Origin: Clostridiales bacterium
GTDB taxonomy: Bacteria > Bacillota > Desulfotomaculia > Desulfotomaculales > VENG01
Direction of reading: 5' to 3'
NCBI GenBank assembly: GCA_021736985.1
Contig: JAIPEW010000021.1
Span: forward strand, 1 to 57,310
DNA length: 57,310 nucleotides
A program made the translations under genes and the position numbers. How positions within the stretch are numbered: position 1 is the stretch's first letter; every line of letters begins with the position of its first letter. The notes under the pieces are model-generated. The model made no database searches. It was not told where the DNA came from and worked only from the letters and a program-made list of their open reading frames with translations. Below are positions 1 to 8,404 of the stretch, piece after piece.

Positions 1-189
1 CGTATTTTTACTGGGAGCATAAAGTATGTTTTAGAAACCCGCTCAATGATATTGCACAGCAAGTTTTTTACGCCCTTAGCAGCCGGGGTTTCGAGATTTG
101 ACGGGCTACGCAGCGCACCCAGACTCCGCTACCTTCCGGAAATCCCCCGGCCCTGGCCGTAGTTTTCAGGAAGTTTTCTATTTAAACCC
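1..189. repeat. Dispersed non-coding repeat, copy 1 (A part)
   Basis: This stretch recurs almost base for base at 272-460 (offset 271), with scattered substitutions and no preserved reading frame. Its 3' core, running from GACGGGCTACGCAGCG to CCCCCGGCC, also recurs at 13265-13337. It continues beyond the left edge of the window or starts at it. I recognise no transposase or RNA family. Confidence 0.75.
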
Positions 190-460
190 CCACGAGCTTA
201 GAGCTCACAACAGAGGATGAAAACTCTTCTGACAGTTGGGTGGAGGTCCGGTGGTTTCCTCCAGGAGACTCCGTATTTTTACCGGGAGCATAAAGTATGT
301 TTTAGACACCCGCTCTATGATAGTGCATAACAAGTTTTTTACGCCCTTAGCAGCCGGGGTTTCGGGATTTGACGGGCTATGCAGCGCACCCAGACTCCGC
401 TACCTTCCGGAAATCCCCCGGCCCTGGCCGTAGTTTTCAGGTAGTTTTCTATTTAACCCG
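190..460. repeat. Dispersed non-coding repeat, linker (B part) and second A copy
   Basis: Bases 190-271 are a B part (GATGAAAACTCTT core, then GGTCCGGTGG). Bases 272-460 are the second A copy, parallel to 1-189. Together they make a tandem unit of about 271 bp. The 65-codon open frame inside has no ribosome binding site and is a chance frame in the repeat. Confidence 0.7.
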
Positions 461-660
461 TCATGCTAGCCTAGCACAACCAATGATGAAAATATAGCTT
501 AGACCCTGTGTAAAGGACGGTGGTACTCGGAGCAGACGTGCGGAGGCGCATTCAAAGAGCGAATGAGGCCGATTGAGCTCGAACAATTTTATGTACCGGG
601 ATAGGGAGCAGAGAGTACCACCGGCCTGGCAAAAACAGAGTTCACCAATACAGCGCACAC
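461..660. repeat. Dispersed non-coding repeat, degenerate B part bounded by inverted repeats
   Basis: It starts like the B part at 190 (CACAACCAATGATGAAAA). It then shows GGTGGTACTC near 519 and the inverted GAGTACCACC near 612. Between them is the core TTCAAAGAGCGAATGAGGCC, which also occurs at 13136-13156. The inverted ends suggest a foldable element or a MITE-like unit. Confidence 0.6.
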
Positions 661-671
661 TTAAACATATC

Positions 672-1550
672 TTACACCAGCCTTTTCAGGCCGGATTCAC
701 GGGCAATTCTCAAAGCATCCAGGAACTCTCCCCTGGTAGGACACCGGTTTAACTCGCGATATTCACCAGCCCGGTAAGAAGGAAAATACTGCTCCATTAC
801 ATTCACATAAGTATCTCTGGAAATTTCCCGTGCCAGAAACTCCATAACTTCCCGGGTTCCAGCCAGGTTCTCCGGTAGAACAAGATGCCTCACCAGGAGC
901 CCCTTCACGGCCAGGCCTTTTTCATCTACTTTCAAATCTCCTACCTGGCGGTGCATTTCACGCACTGCTTTCTGAACAACATCAAAATAACCGGGAGCAC
1001 TAGAATATTTTTCACCTGCTTCATTAGTACCAAATTTTATGTCAGGCATATATATGTCTACTACACCATCTAAAAGCTGCAGCGTTTCCAGGGAATCATA
1101 CCCGCCTGTATTATAAACAATCGGTATATTAAGCCCATCCTCTACTGCAGGCACCAGTGCCTCTAAAATCTGCGGGACAAAATGGCTGGGCGACACGAGA
1201 TTAATATTATGACATCCCATTTCCTGCAGCTCCAACATTATATCCGCTAATTCCCCCGCAGTTACTTTCCAACCTTCATCCTGCTGGCTTACTTCGTAAT
1301 TTTGACAAAAAACACAGGCCAGGTTGCAGTGTCCCAAAAATATCGTACCTGAACCGTAGGAATCAGTAAGCACATCTTCCTCCCCGCGATGCGGACCATA
1401 ACTGTTAACCACTGCATTACGAGGCGCGCGGCAAAACCCTAATTCTCCTGCAGCCCGGTTTACACAACATCCTCTTGCACAGGCACTGCATCTTTCAAGC
1501 ATCTTAAAAGCCTGCCCGGCTTTTTTTTGCAGTTGTTCCACACCAACCAC
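672..1550 (-). CDS. Radical SAM protein, PflX/PflA-like (COG1313)
   Basis: 292-aa radical SAM iron-sulfur protein related to pyruvate formate-lyase activating enzymes. The CxxxCxxC cluster (CNLACVFC) is at about residues 75-82 and would bind the [4Fe-4S] cluster that cleaves S-adenosylmethionine. A second cysteine-rich stretch at residues 21-40 (CSACARGCC...C) is typical of the COG1313 branch and may hold an extra cluster. The GTG start at 1550 is chosen because GGGAGG lies nine bases upstream. A TATAAT (1586-1591, minus strand) sits close upstream. It is monocistronic with no glycyl-radical enzyme next to it, so the substrate is unknown. The family is sure; the function is open. Confidence 0.85.
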   Translation of the reverse strand: MVGVEQLQKKAGQAFKMLERCSACARGCCVNRAAGELGFCRAPRNAVVNSYGPHRGEEDVLTDSYGSGTIFLGHCNLACVFCQNYEVSQQDEGWKVTAGELADIMLELQEMGCHNINLVSPSHFVPQILEALVPAVEDGLNIPIVYNTGGYDSLETLQLLDGVVDIYMPDIKFGTNEAGEKYSSAPGYFDVVQKAVREMHRQVGDLKVDEKGLAVKGLLVRHLVLPENLAGTREVMEFLAREISRDTYVNVMEQYFPSYRAGEYRELNRCPTRGEFLDALRIARESGLKRLV

Positions 1551-1726
1551 TGTATTACCTCCCGTGCTTAACTAAATATACATGCATTATATCACAAATT
1601 TCTTACATTATTATTTTATTCATTTGTCTTTCATACATAGTAACAATTATATACATTTTTCAGCAGGAAGTGCTATACCTGAAGTCGAATTATTAAGCCA
1701 GGAAGATTTAGTTTAATCGTTTATCG

Positions 1727-1807
1727 TCCCCCCCACTGTCGAGCAAAAACAAGTAATTCCCGGTAAATTATATACTTCGTTCTGGCAAAAGCCCGTGTGG
1801 GAGGGGA
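1727..1807 (+). other. Long-range inverted repeat in the degS leader
   Basis: TCCCCCCCAC (1727-1736) can pair with GTGGGAGGGGA (1797-1807), leaving one bulged A. The stem closes a loop of about 60 nt just upstream of degS. It fits no riboswitch class I recognise and there is no U-tract. It could be a leader RNA structure, or chance. Confidence 0.3.
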
Positions 1808-1835
1808 TTAATACAGGATATTACAGGAGCATAAA

Positions 1836-2978
1836 ATGACACAATTTCCTAAAATAGATACAATAATAAATGACAGTTTGCAGGCCCTGGAAAATAGTAA
1901 AAAACAAATCTATGACATATATGAAAGCACGCGAGAAGAATCTAATAGAATTAACCGCGAGCTGGAAGAAACAAAACAGGAAGTATCTCAAATAATAAAT
2001 CAAGTGGAACAATTGGAAAAGAAAGAAAAAAAAGCCCGTGTTCACTTGATGCAGGTAAGCCGCAATTTTAAGCAGTATACAGAAGATGATATCAGGAACG
2101 CATATGAACAGGCCCAGGATTTGCAGCTGCAGCTTAATGATCTCCGGCACCGGGAAATTATGGCCCGTTTTAAGCGCGACCAGCTGGAACGCAGCCTGAA
2201 AAACCTGGAAAAAACGCTGGAAAAAGCAGAAAATATGATGTCCCAGTTGAGCGTAGTCTTGAACTATCTTTCCGAAGATCTGCAGTCAATATCAGGTCAG
2301 ATAAATGAAATGCAAAAAATGCAAAACCTGGGTATAAATATTATACGGGCCCAGGAAGATGAAAGAAAAAGGGTTGCCCGCGAAATACATGACGGCCCGG
2401 CCCAGCTGCTGGCCAATATAGTAATGCGTGCTGAATTCTGCCTGAAGCTCCTGGAAAAGGAACCGCAAAAGGCCCAACAAGAACTAAAAGACTTGCAGGA
2501 ACTGGTAAGAAAAAGCTTAAAAGATGTGCGCCAGATAATTTTTGACCTCAGGCCAATGGTGCTTGATGACCTGGGACTGGTTGCAGCAGTCAAACGCTAC
2601 CTGGCCGAATACAAGGTACAAAACAACCTGGAAACTGAACTTGTCTGCTTAGGTACTGACAAACAGTATATCCCCAAAACCACGGAAGTAGCTATATTTC
2701 GCATTATCCAGGAATGCCTGAACAATGCACAAAAACACGCAGAAGCCAGGCATATTACCATAAAGATTGAAATAGCAGAAAAAAAGATTAATGCAATAAT
2801 ACGCGACGACGGAAAAGGTTTTGACTTGCATACCGTCGAAAATGATCAACAAAAAGAAAATTACGGTTTAATCAATATACGAGAAAGAGTGAGCCTTTTA
2901 AATGGAAAACTTGATATACAGAGCACCCCGGGAAGAGGAACAACTATAACTCTGTCTATTCCCATTAGCGACGAATGA
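1836..2978 (+). CDS. degS: Two-component sensor histidine kinase, DegS family
   Basis: 380-aa cytoplasmic histidine kinase with no membrane segment. Residues 1-175 form the long coiled-coil DegS sensor region. The HisKA_3 dimerisation/phosphoacceptor motif REIHDGPAQ places the phosphorylated His at about residue 185. The HATPase domain shows an N box (ECLNNAQKHA, about 293-302), DDGKGF (324-329) and a GRGTT glycine box near 366. Length and order match Bacillus DegS. It is followed 55 bp later by its response regulator and then by the Tad/Flp pilus locus, so control of surface or motility functions is plausible. The start has CAGGAG just upstream. Confidence 0.93.
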   Translation: MTQFPKIDTIINDSLQALENSKKQIYDIYESTREESNRINRELEETKQEVSQIINQVEQLEKKEKKARVHLMQVSRNFKQYTEDDIRNAYEQAQDLQLQLNDLRHREIMARFKRDQLERSLKNLEKTLEKAENMMSQLSVVLNYLSEDLQSISGQINEMQKMQNLGINIIRAQEDERKRVAREIHDGPAQLLANIVMRAEFCLKLLEKEPQKAQQELKDLQELVRKSLKDVRQIIFDLRPMVLDDLGLVAAVKRYLAEYKVQNNLETELVCLGTDKQYIPKTTEVAIFRIIQECLNNAQKHAEARHITIKIEIAEKKINAIIRDDGKGFDLHTVENDQQKENYGLINIRERVSLLNGKLDIQSTPGRGTTITLSIPISDE

Positions 2979-3033
2979 TATATATAAAACTCATAGAAAT
3001 TTCTGCCCCAGAATAAAAAAAAGGAGTATCAAT

Positions 3034-3687
3034 ATGAATAAAAAGAAAATAAATGTCTTGGTGGCAGATGACCACGTGTTAATACGCGAGGGGTTAACGC
3101 GCATACTGTCCCTTGATTCCTCCATAGTACTGGCAGGTGAAGCAGAAAACGGTGAACAATGCGTAAAGATTGTCACGGAAAATAAAGTAGATGTTGTATT
3201 AATGGACGTTAGCATGCCGGGTTTAAACGGTATCGAAGCCAGTAAAATAATAAAAGAAAAATCACCGGATACTAATATAATTGCTTTAACTATACACGAA
3301 GACGATGAATATATTTTCGAGATGATTCGCTCAGGAATTTCAGCTTACCTGCTAAAGGACGTCAGCTCCAATGAGTTAATACAGACTATAAAAGGAACCG
3401 CCCGGGGCGAGTCTTTTATTCCCCCCAGGCTCATGGCCCGGGTTTTTCAAGAATTTAACCGTTTATCTTCAACCCCACCGGATCAATCCTCTGGCTTAAC
3501 CAGGAGAGAAATGGAAATACTGCAGCTAGTAGCCCAGGGTGATAACAACCGCTCTATATCAGAAAAATTATTTATCAGTGAAAAAACAGTTAAAAACCAC
3601 CTGACTAATATTTTTGAAAAACTAGACGTGGGCGACCGTACACAGGCCGCCCTGTACGCCATAAAAAATAAAATTGTAGATGCTTAA
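3034..3687 (+). CDS. degU: Response regulator, NarL/FixJ family, DegU-like
   Basis: 217-aa DNA-binding response regulator, partner of the DegS-like kinase upstream. The receiver domain covers residues 5-125, with acidic residues at about 12-13, phospho-acceptor Asp58 in VLMDVSMPG, and Lys in LLKD near 109. The C-terminal LuxR-type helix-turn-helix (LTRREMEILQLVAQG, then SEKTVKNH) occupies about 150-210. The ribosome binding site AAAAGGAG precedes the ATG. The gene ends at a strong intrinsic terminator, so degSU is its own unit, and the pilin genes begin about 150 bp later. Regulation of those genes by DegU is inferred from position only. Confidence 0.92.
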   Translation: MNKKKINVLVADDHVLIREGLTRILSLDSSIVLAGEAENGEQCVKIVTENKVDVVLMDVSMPGLNGIEASKIIKEKSPDTNIIALTIHEDDEYIFEMIRSGISAYLLKDVSSNELIQTIKGTARGESFIPPRLMARVFQEFNRLSSTPPDQSSGLTRREMEILQLVAQGDNNRSISEKLFISEKTVKNHLTNIFEKLDVGDRTQAALYAIKNKIVDA

Positions 3688-3720
3688 AGCCCTGCTGAAC
3701 AAGCAGGGCTTTATTTTTTA
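3688..3720 (+). terminator. Intrinsic terminator after degU
   Basis: AGCCCTGCT/AGCAGGGCT stem with a short loop, followed by TTTATTTTTTA, immediately after the degU stop codon. Confidence 0.9.
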
Positions 3721-3806
3721 GACTGAAGTCCTATGCAAATGAGTAGTCTTGTCCTTTAAAAATTATTACTGCAGGTTCATGTCGAAAACAACTGAAAATG
3801 CTACAT

Positions 3807-3812
3807 TATAAT
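3807..3812 (+). promoter_or_regulatory. Possible -10 element for the pilin/tad operon
   Basis: TATAAT lies about 35 bp before the first Flp pilin. No convincing -35 hexamer is seen at the usual spacing, so an activator (for example the neighbouring DegU-like regulator) or another sigma factor could be involved. This is inference. Confidence 0.35.
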
Positions 3813-3843
3813 CACAGAAAATACGGGGCAAAAATTAGCGGGG

Positions 3844-4011
3844 GTGTTGCCTACGGAAGCATTCAGGTTGCTATACGAGGAAACCGGCCAGGGTATGGCT
3901 GAATACGCACTAATTCTTTTGTTTATAGCCCTGGCTTGCATTAGCGGGCTTAAGCTGCTTGGAGAAAGTATTGCTAATCCTATTCAAAGTGTTACCAGTG
4001 AACTTTCTTAA
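3844..4011 (+). CDS. flp: Flp-type pilin, first copy
   Basis: Small Flp/Fap pilin of about 55 aa, missed by size filters. The diagnostic prepilin motif GQGMAEYALIL is followed by a hydrophobic helix and a short polar tail. Processing after the Gly before MAEY (Gly-Met junction) by the TadV peptidase would fit, with Glu at the conserved mature position. The start is uncertain: GTG at 3844, TTG at 3847, or TTG at 3868. All keep the motif in frame. It lies 25 bp before the second pilin and opens the tad operon. The helix carries a Cys (LACISG), which is unusual for these pilins. Confidence 0.82.
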   Translation: MLPTEAFRLLYEETGQGMAEYALILLFIALACISGLKLLGESIANPIQSVTSELS

Positions 4012-4036
4012 AATTTTTTAAAAAGGTGGTTTTGTA

Positions 4037-4213
4037 ATGATTAATTTAATCAAAAAATTCTGGAGTGAAGAAGAAGGACAGGGAATGGCTGAATACGGTT
4101 TGATACTGGCACTGGTTGCAGTCGCTGCAATAACAGTTCTCACTACCATGGGAGATAAGCTCACAAGCATATTCTCAGAAGTTAATAGTAATCTAACTAC
4201 ATCTTCAAACTAA
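4037..4213 (+). CDS. flp: Flp-type pilin, second copy
   Basis: 58-aa Flp pilin beginning MINLIKKFW, with a basic N-terminus, the processing and assembly motif EEGQGMAEYGLILAL, an alanine/valine-rich hydrophobic helix and a polar Ser/Thr/Asn tail. The ribosome binding site AAAGGTGG lies 7 bp before the ATG. It is better conserved than the first copy and is probably the major pilin; the first copy may be a minor one. It is processed by the TadV-type peptidase encoded next. Confidence 0.92.
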   Translation: MINLIKKFWSEEEGQGMAEYGLILALVAVAAITVLTTMGDKLTSIFSEVNSNLTTSSN

Positions 4214-4243
4214 TTCCAAGGCTTAAAATACTTTTCTTAATCA

Positions 4244-4278
4244 AGCAGCCCTACTTAACCCGTTTAAGTAGGGCTGCT
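4244..4278 (+). terminator. Strong hairpin between the pilins and tadV
   Basis: AGCAGCCCTACTTAA (4244-4258) pairs perfectly with TTAAGTAGGGCTGCT (4264-4278) around a five-base loop. No clean U-run follows. It is best read as a partial terminator or 3'-stabilising hairpin that keeps pilin mRNA above that of the downstream assembly genes. Confidence 0.65.
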
Positions 4279-4304
4279 TACTAAAAACGGAAGGACGTAT
4301 CACC

Positions 4305-4814
4305 ATGATTATAAACATACTGCTTTTAATAGTTATTATTATCTCGCTTTACACCGATCTGCGCAGCAATAAAATTTACAACAAGGTTGTAATGCCCGGT
4401 GTTGTGCTGGCCCTTGGATATCACCTGTTAAACAGCGGTTTGTCAGGGCTGTTATGGAGCACACAGGGAATGCTTTTAGGTATGGGCCTGTTAATAATAC
4501 CTTTTGTCCTGGGCGGCATGGGCGCAGGAGACGTAAAGCTCCTGGGGTTTGTAGGTGCCTGCGGCGGGCCCGGCTTTGTCTGGGTGGCCTTCCTGGCCAC
4601 GGCCCTGGCCGGAGGAGTACTGGCCCTGTTTGTACTCTTCAAAAACAAGCAGTTAATTTCCAGGCTTAAAACTGCCTGGTACACATTTCTTTCCTTTTTG
4701 GGCCTGGCACCCCGGGTTAATGTGCTCGGCACTATTGAAGCCCGGGATACTATCACGTTCCCGTACGGCATTGCAATAACAGCAGGCACTTTAATTGCCT
4801 ACCTGGTGAGGTGA
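4305..4814 (+). CDS. tadV: Prepilin peptidase, A24 family (TadV/CpaA)
   Basis: 169-aa integral membrane aspartic peptidase that would cleave Flp prepilins and the TadE/G pseudopilins. The two catalytic aspartates are visible: Asp18 in LYTDLRSNKI and Asp76 in the GxGD-type motif GGMGAGDVKLLG. Several hydrophobic segments span the chain. Its length suits the short peptidase-only form without the N-methylase domain of PilD. GAAGGACG precedes the ATG. It overlaps the tadE start by four bases (GTGA), a sign of translational coupling. Confidence 0.92.
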   Translation: MIINILLLIVIIISLYTDLRSNKIYNKVVMPGVVLALGYHLLNSGLSGLLWSTQGMLLGMGLLIIPFVLGGMGAGDVKLLGFVGACGGPGFVWVAFLATALAGGVLALFVLFKNKQLISRLKTAWYTFLSFLGLAPRVNVLGTIEARDTITFPYGIAITAGTLIAYLVR

Positions 4815-5221
4815 GCTACTTGTTTCAATTAATTAATACACTCAGAAAATCCCGCCGGGGTCAAGCCCTGGTTGAGCTGGCCCTGGTAATCCCCATACTT
4901 ATTCTTATCCTTTTCGGGATAATGGAATTTGGCAGGGTATTCCACTCTTATCTTGTGATTACTCATGCTGCCCGGGAAGGGGCCCGAAACGGTGTAATAA
5001 GCAAAGATATTAACGAAATTAAACAAAAAGCACAAAACGCATCTCCCGGATTAAATTTAGATATAAACAACGATATTGCCATAAATCCTTCTACTCCAAC
5101 AACAGGGGACCCTCTTACCGTTACAATAAACCATGAAGTAGAGCTGTACACACCTGTACTGGAGAACATCTTGACTGATCCTGTCCCTCTTTCCACCTCT
5201 TGCACTATGCGAGTTGAATAA
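4811..5221 (+). CDS. tadE: TadE-like pseudopilin
   Basis: 136-aa TadE-family protein. A short basic N-terminus (RKSRRGQALVE) is followed by a single transmembrane segment (residues about 20-40) and the family signature EFGRVFHSYLVITHAAREGAR. TadE is processed like a prepilin and is needed for Tad pilus assembly. The GTG start at 4811 overlaps the tadV stop. It is 13 bp from the next TadG-like gene. The remaining C-terminal domain is extracytoplasmic and rich in Asn/Thr. Confidence 0.9.
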   Translation: MSYLFQLINTLRKSRRGQALVELALVIPILILILFGIMEFGRVFHSYLVITHAAREGARNGVISKDINEIKQKAQNASPGLNLDINNDIAINPSTPTTGDPLTVTINHEVELYTPVLENILTDPVPLSTSCTMRVE

Positions 5222-5234
5222 GGGAGGCAAATAA

Positions 5235-6302
5235 TTGATTAAAAAATTTCTGTATGAAGAAAAAGGACTTGCCATAGTAATAGTATCTGCAGCAATGACA
5301 GCAATCATGGGGGTTACAGCCCTGGTCGTTGATATAGGCACACTATACCTGGCAAGAAACCAGCTTGTAAATGCATGCGATGCTGCAGCCCTGGCTGGCG
5401 CATGGGAATTGCCGGACGGCAGCCCGGGATTAACAGCTAAAAACTACCTGGAAATGAACACTGACCCGCAAAACATGCAAATAACAGTAGACACTGCAAA
5501 TAACCAGATAAAAGTAAAAGCAAGCGAAGAAGTAGAACTTATTTTTGCCAGAGTACTCGGATTTAACTCGGGCCAAGTAAGCGCCAATGTTAAGGCAGAC
5601 AGGGGTAGAATGCCTCCCCTGGCTGATTACGCATTATTTTCTAAGAGCAGCGAAGACCCCTTGTATATAACCACTGATATGTGCGTAGTTAACGGTGATG
5701 TTCATACCAACGACGTAATTCAGGTAACCGGAGATAATAACACTTTTAATGGTGTAGTTGAATATGTAGAGGGTGTCCCCGATTTAAAAGAAGAAAACGG
5801 AAACGAGTACCTGGAAGGATGCATCGAAACCGATCATGTATCTATGCCTGATTATTCACCAGAAATAGAAGCCCTGTGCAGCGGGGCAGATATAATATAC
5901 GGCAACCTTACTATTAATGAAGGATATAACCTGGACCGGGGTATATATGTCCAGGGCGACGTTACCATAAATGCAGATAACCTCAATTGTAACGGGGGAT
6001 ATATTCTGGCTGACGGCGATATTAATATTAACGGCAATGAAGGTGATTATTTGTTTCAAGATGACAGTATATGCTTTTATTCCAAGCACGGCAATATTAA
6101 CTTATACGGAGACAATCTGGATTTTAACGGCATATTATACGCGCCGGAGGGCCAAACATCCCTAACCGGAGATAATATTACTATAAATGGTTCAGTCATG
6201 GGAAACACAATAAGCTATACTGAAGCTGCCCAAATAAACCGCGATCAGGATATTACAAAATCGATATTTAGCCTGTTTGGGCAACCCAGGTTAATCAGCT
6301 AA
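5235..6302 (+). CDS. tadG: TadG-like protein with C-terminal repeat domain
   Basis: 355-aa protein with an N-terminal TadG/TadE-like segment: short basic tail, transmembrane helix at about 12-35, then DIGTLYLARNQLVNACDAAALAGA, a typical Tad pseudopilin signature. From about residue 130 it has a region of short beta-type repeats rich in Asn/Gly/Asp (DVTINADN, DININGNE, NINLYGDN, NITINGS), like the polymer-forming or right-handed beta-solenoid parts of bactofilin-like proteins. It lacks the von Willebrand A domain often seen in TadG. The TTG start at 5235 is supported by GGGAGG eight bases before it. It is probably exported and surface or pilus associated. Confidence 0.82.
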   Translation: MIKKFLYEEKGLAIVIVSAAMTAIMGVTALVVDIGTLYLARNQLVNACDAAALAGAWELPDGSPGLTAKNYLEMNTDPQNMQITVDTANNQIKVKASEEVELIFARVLGFNSGQVSANVKADRGRMPPLADYALFSKSSEDPLYITTDMCVVNGDVHTNDVIQVTGDNNTFNGVVEYVEGVPDLKEENGNEYLEGCIETDHVSMPDYSPEIEALCSGADIIYGNLTINEGYNLDRGIYVQGDVTINADNLNCNGGYILADGDININGNEGDYLFQDDSICFYSKHGNINLYGDNLDFNGILYAPEGQTSLTGDNITINGSVMGNTISYTEAAQINRDQDITKSIFSLFGQPRLIS

Positions 6303-6361
6303 TAGAATTTTGACTTAACACAGCCCATGGACAGAAATTTCCTTTACAAGGAGTCAACAAT

Positions 6362-7051
6362 ATGAAAAACAAACTTATTTTATTGATAGCTATTTTGTTT
6401 GCAATTATAGCTGCCTTCGGAACGTACAAATATTTACACAATGTAAAAGAAACTTATCGTGAATCCGGCAACTATTCTAAAGTAGCAATAGCCGCTAAAA
6501 ATATACCTGCAAAAACACCTATAACCGGGCAAATGCTCAAATTCAAGGATATGCCGGCAAAATACATACTTCCCGGTTCCATAATGAATGCCAAAGATGC
6601 AGTGGGTAAAATTTCTCGCACGGATATCTATGCCGGTGAACAGTTATTACAAAAAAAGTTGATTAGCAAAAACAGCTCTGCCGGGGGAATCTCTTCTAAA
6701 ATAAAACCCGGCATGCGGGCTGTAACTATACCTGTAGACAACGTCTCTGCAGTAGCCGGGTTGGTCACCCCCGGTGACAAGATAGACATATCATTAACCA
6801 TGGGCGACAAGGGAGATATGGTCACTGGAACTATACTTCACAAGATCCCTATACTGGCAATAAACCAGACTACCTCACATAAAAACAAAAAATTCGAGCC
6901 TGCTACAGCTACTCTCATGGTAAAACCGGAACAGGCTCAAAAACTGATTTTGGCCAGTAAATCTGGTTCAATACACTTTATGCTTCGCTCACCCAATGAT
7001 GATAAAGCAGCCGGAATTCCACCTGCTAAGAAAAAAGAGCTATTGCATTAA
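6362..7051 (+). CDS. cpaB: Flp pilus assembly protein CpaB/RcpC
   Basis: 229-aa protein with an N-terminal membrane anchor (residues 4-22) and an SAF domain at about 40-110 (VAIAAKNIPAKTPITGQML), then the CpaB-specific region (GMRAVTIPVDNVSAVAGLVTPGD). CpaB proteins are periplasmic or extracytoplasmic modulators of the Tad machine. It sits between the pseudopilins and the TadZ/TadA motor genes. AAGGAG lies ahead of the ATG. No secretin gene follows, as expected for a monoderm. Confidence 0.9.
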   Translation: MKNKLILLIAILFAIIAAFGTYKYLHNVKETYRESGNYSKVAIAAKNIPAKTPITGQMLKFKDMPAKYILPGSIMNAKDAVGKISRTDIYAGEQLLQKKLISKNSSAGGISSKIKPGMRAVTIPVDNVSAVAGLVTPGDKIDISLTMGDKGDMVTGTILHKIPILAINQTTSHKNKKFEPATATLMVKPEQAQKLILASKSGSIHFMLRSPNDDKAAGIPPAKKKELLH

Positions 7052-7160
7052 CCTGGAAACCACCAGAAAGTTAATTCAAAAATTCTAAACCCAAACAAAG
7101 GGCCGGGGGATTTACGAAAAAACAAGTAATTATTTTCTTTAGAAAAGCCGAGGTGTAAAA

Positions 7161-8384
7161 ATGGAAACTATCAAAGTGATGATAGCAGATGATATAGAAA
7201 ACACCAGGGAAGATATAAAAAGGCTCCTTTACTTTGAAGATGACCTGGAAGTAATTGCAGAGTCAGGAGACGGTGAAGAAACAATTGCAATGGCCCAGGA
7301 AATACGGCCCAATGTAATACTTATGGACATAAACATGCCAGAAGTTGACGGAATCAGCGCAACTGAAACTATATCAATGGAAGTTCCCGAATGCGCCATT
7401 ATCATCATCTCCATCCAGGGAGAGCAAGAATACCTGCGCAAAGCTATGATGGCCGGGGCCCGGGAATTCCTGGTCAAGCCTTTTTCGGCCAGCGAACTGG
7501 CCGAAACCATACGGAAAATACACTATACCCACCAGAAGCGTGTTCACTTTAATACTGGCGGGAGCAATCCCACAGCAATTTCGACAAAAAAGCGCGGTCA
7601 ATTAATCACTTTTTTTTCCACTAAGGGAGGTACGGGTAAAACCACCCTGGCTGCTAACATGGCTGTCTGCCTATCCCAGGAAACCGGTAAAAGCGTTGCA
7701 CTGGTAGACCTGGATCTGACAGCCGGCGACTGTGCCATTTTATTAAACATAAGCATAAAAGAAACAATTGCTGACCTGGTGCAGGAAGATCAAAATAACC
7801 TTGATTACGAAATGGTAGACTCTTTTTTAATTCCACATCTCTCAGGAACAAAGCTGCTTGCCGCACCTGCCAGCCCGGAACAAGCAGAACTGGTTCACTC
7901 CGGGCAAGTAGAACAAATTATCAGCACATTGCGGGATAATTTTGATTATGTCGTTGTTGATACAGCACCAGTATATACCGAAACAAACCTCGGGGTATTA
8001 GAAGCCAGCAGCCATGTATTACTTGTACTTACCCAGGAACTGCCTTCTCTTAAACAGACAACCACTGCCCTGGAAATATTAAAAACGTTAAATTATACTC
8101 CGCGGGTACAGGTTATACTCAACCAGCACAGTAATGATGCCGGTATTAAAGCTGCTGACCTGGAAAAAAACATCAACCAGAGCTTGTGTACTATAATTCC
8201 CGACGATCGTAAAACTGTTCGCAGTGCTATAAATAAAGGTCTTCCTTTTGTAATGGCCCAGGCTTCAAGTAGAATGGCTGAATCAACACGTGAACTTATT
8301 AATACTCTTGGACTAGCTTCTCCGGAAGATATTTGTAATGACAATAATAAAAAATCTGTTATAAGTAAAATCTTTAGTTTTTAA
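7161..8384 (+). CDS. tadZ: TadZ/CpaE: receiver domain fused to a MinD/ParA-type ATPase
   Basis: 407-aa localisation ATPase of the Tad pilus. Residues 1-120 are a receiver domain that keeps the catalytic residues (DD at 10-11, Asp56 in VILMDINMP, Lys106 in LVKPFS), so it may be phosphorylated, unlike many TadZ proteins. From 148 a SIMIBI ATPase begins with a deviant Walker A KGGTGKTT (155-162), followed by LVDLDLTAGD and VVVDTAP. It would mark the assembly site at the membrane and recruit TadA. The start codon follows GAGGTG. It is 20 bp from tadA. Confidence 0.92.
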   Translation: METIKVMIADDIENTREDIKRLLYFEDDLEVIAESGDGEETIAMAQEIRPNVILMDINMPEVDGISATETISMEVPECAIIIISIQGEQEYLRKAMMAGAREFLVKPFSASELAETIRKIHYTHQKRVHFNTGGSNPTAISTKKRGQLITFFSTKGGTGKTTLAANMAVCLSQETGKSVALVDLDLTAGDCAILLNISIKETIADLVQEDQNNLDYEMVDSFLIPHLSGTKLLAAPASPEQAELVHSGQVEQIISTLRDNFDYVVVDTAPVYTETNLGVLEASSHVLLVLTQELPSLKQTTTALEILKTLNYTPRVQVILNQHSNDAGIKAADLEKNINQSLCTIIPDDRKTVRSAINKGLPFVMAQASSRMAESTRELINTLGLASPEDICNDNNKKSVISKIFSF

Positions 8385-8404
8385 ACCGGGAGGAATGACT
8401 TAAT

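Noticed and set aside
236-658. Open frames of 65 codons on both strands in the left repeat
   Set aside because: They have no ribosome binding site and lie in repeated non-coding sequence; the frame is not kept between copies.
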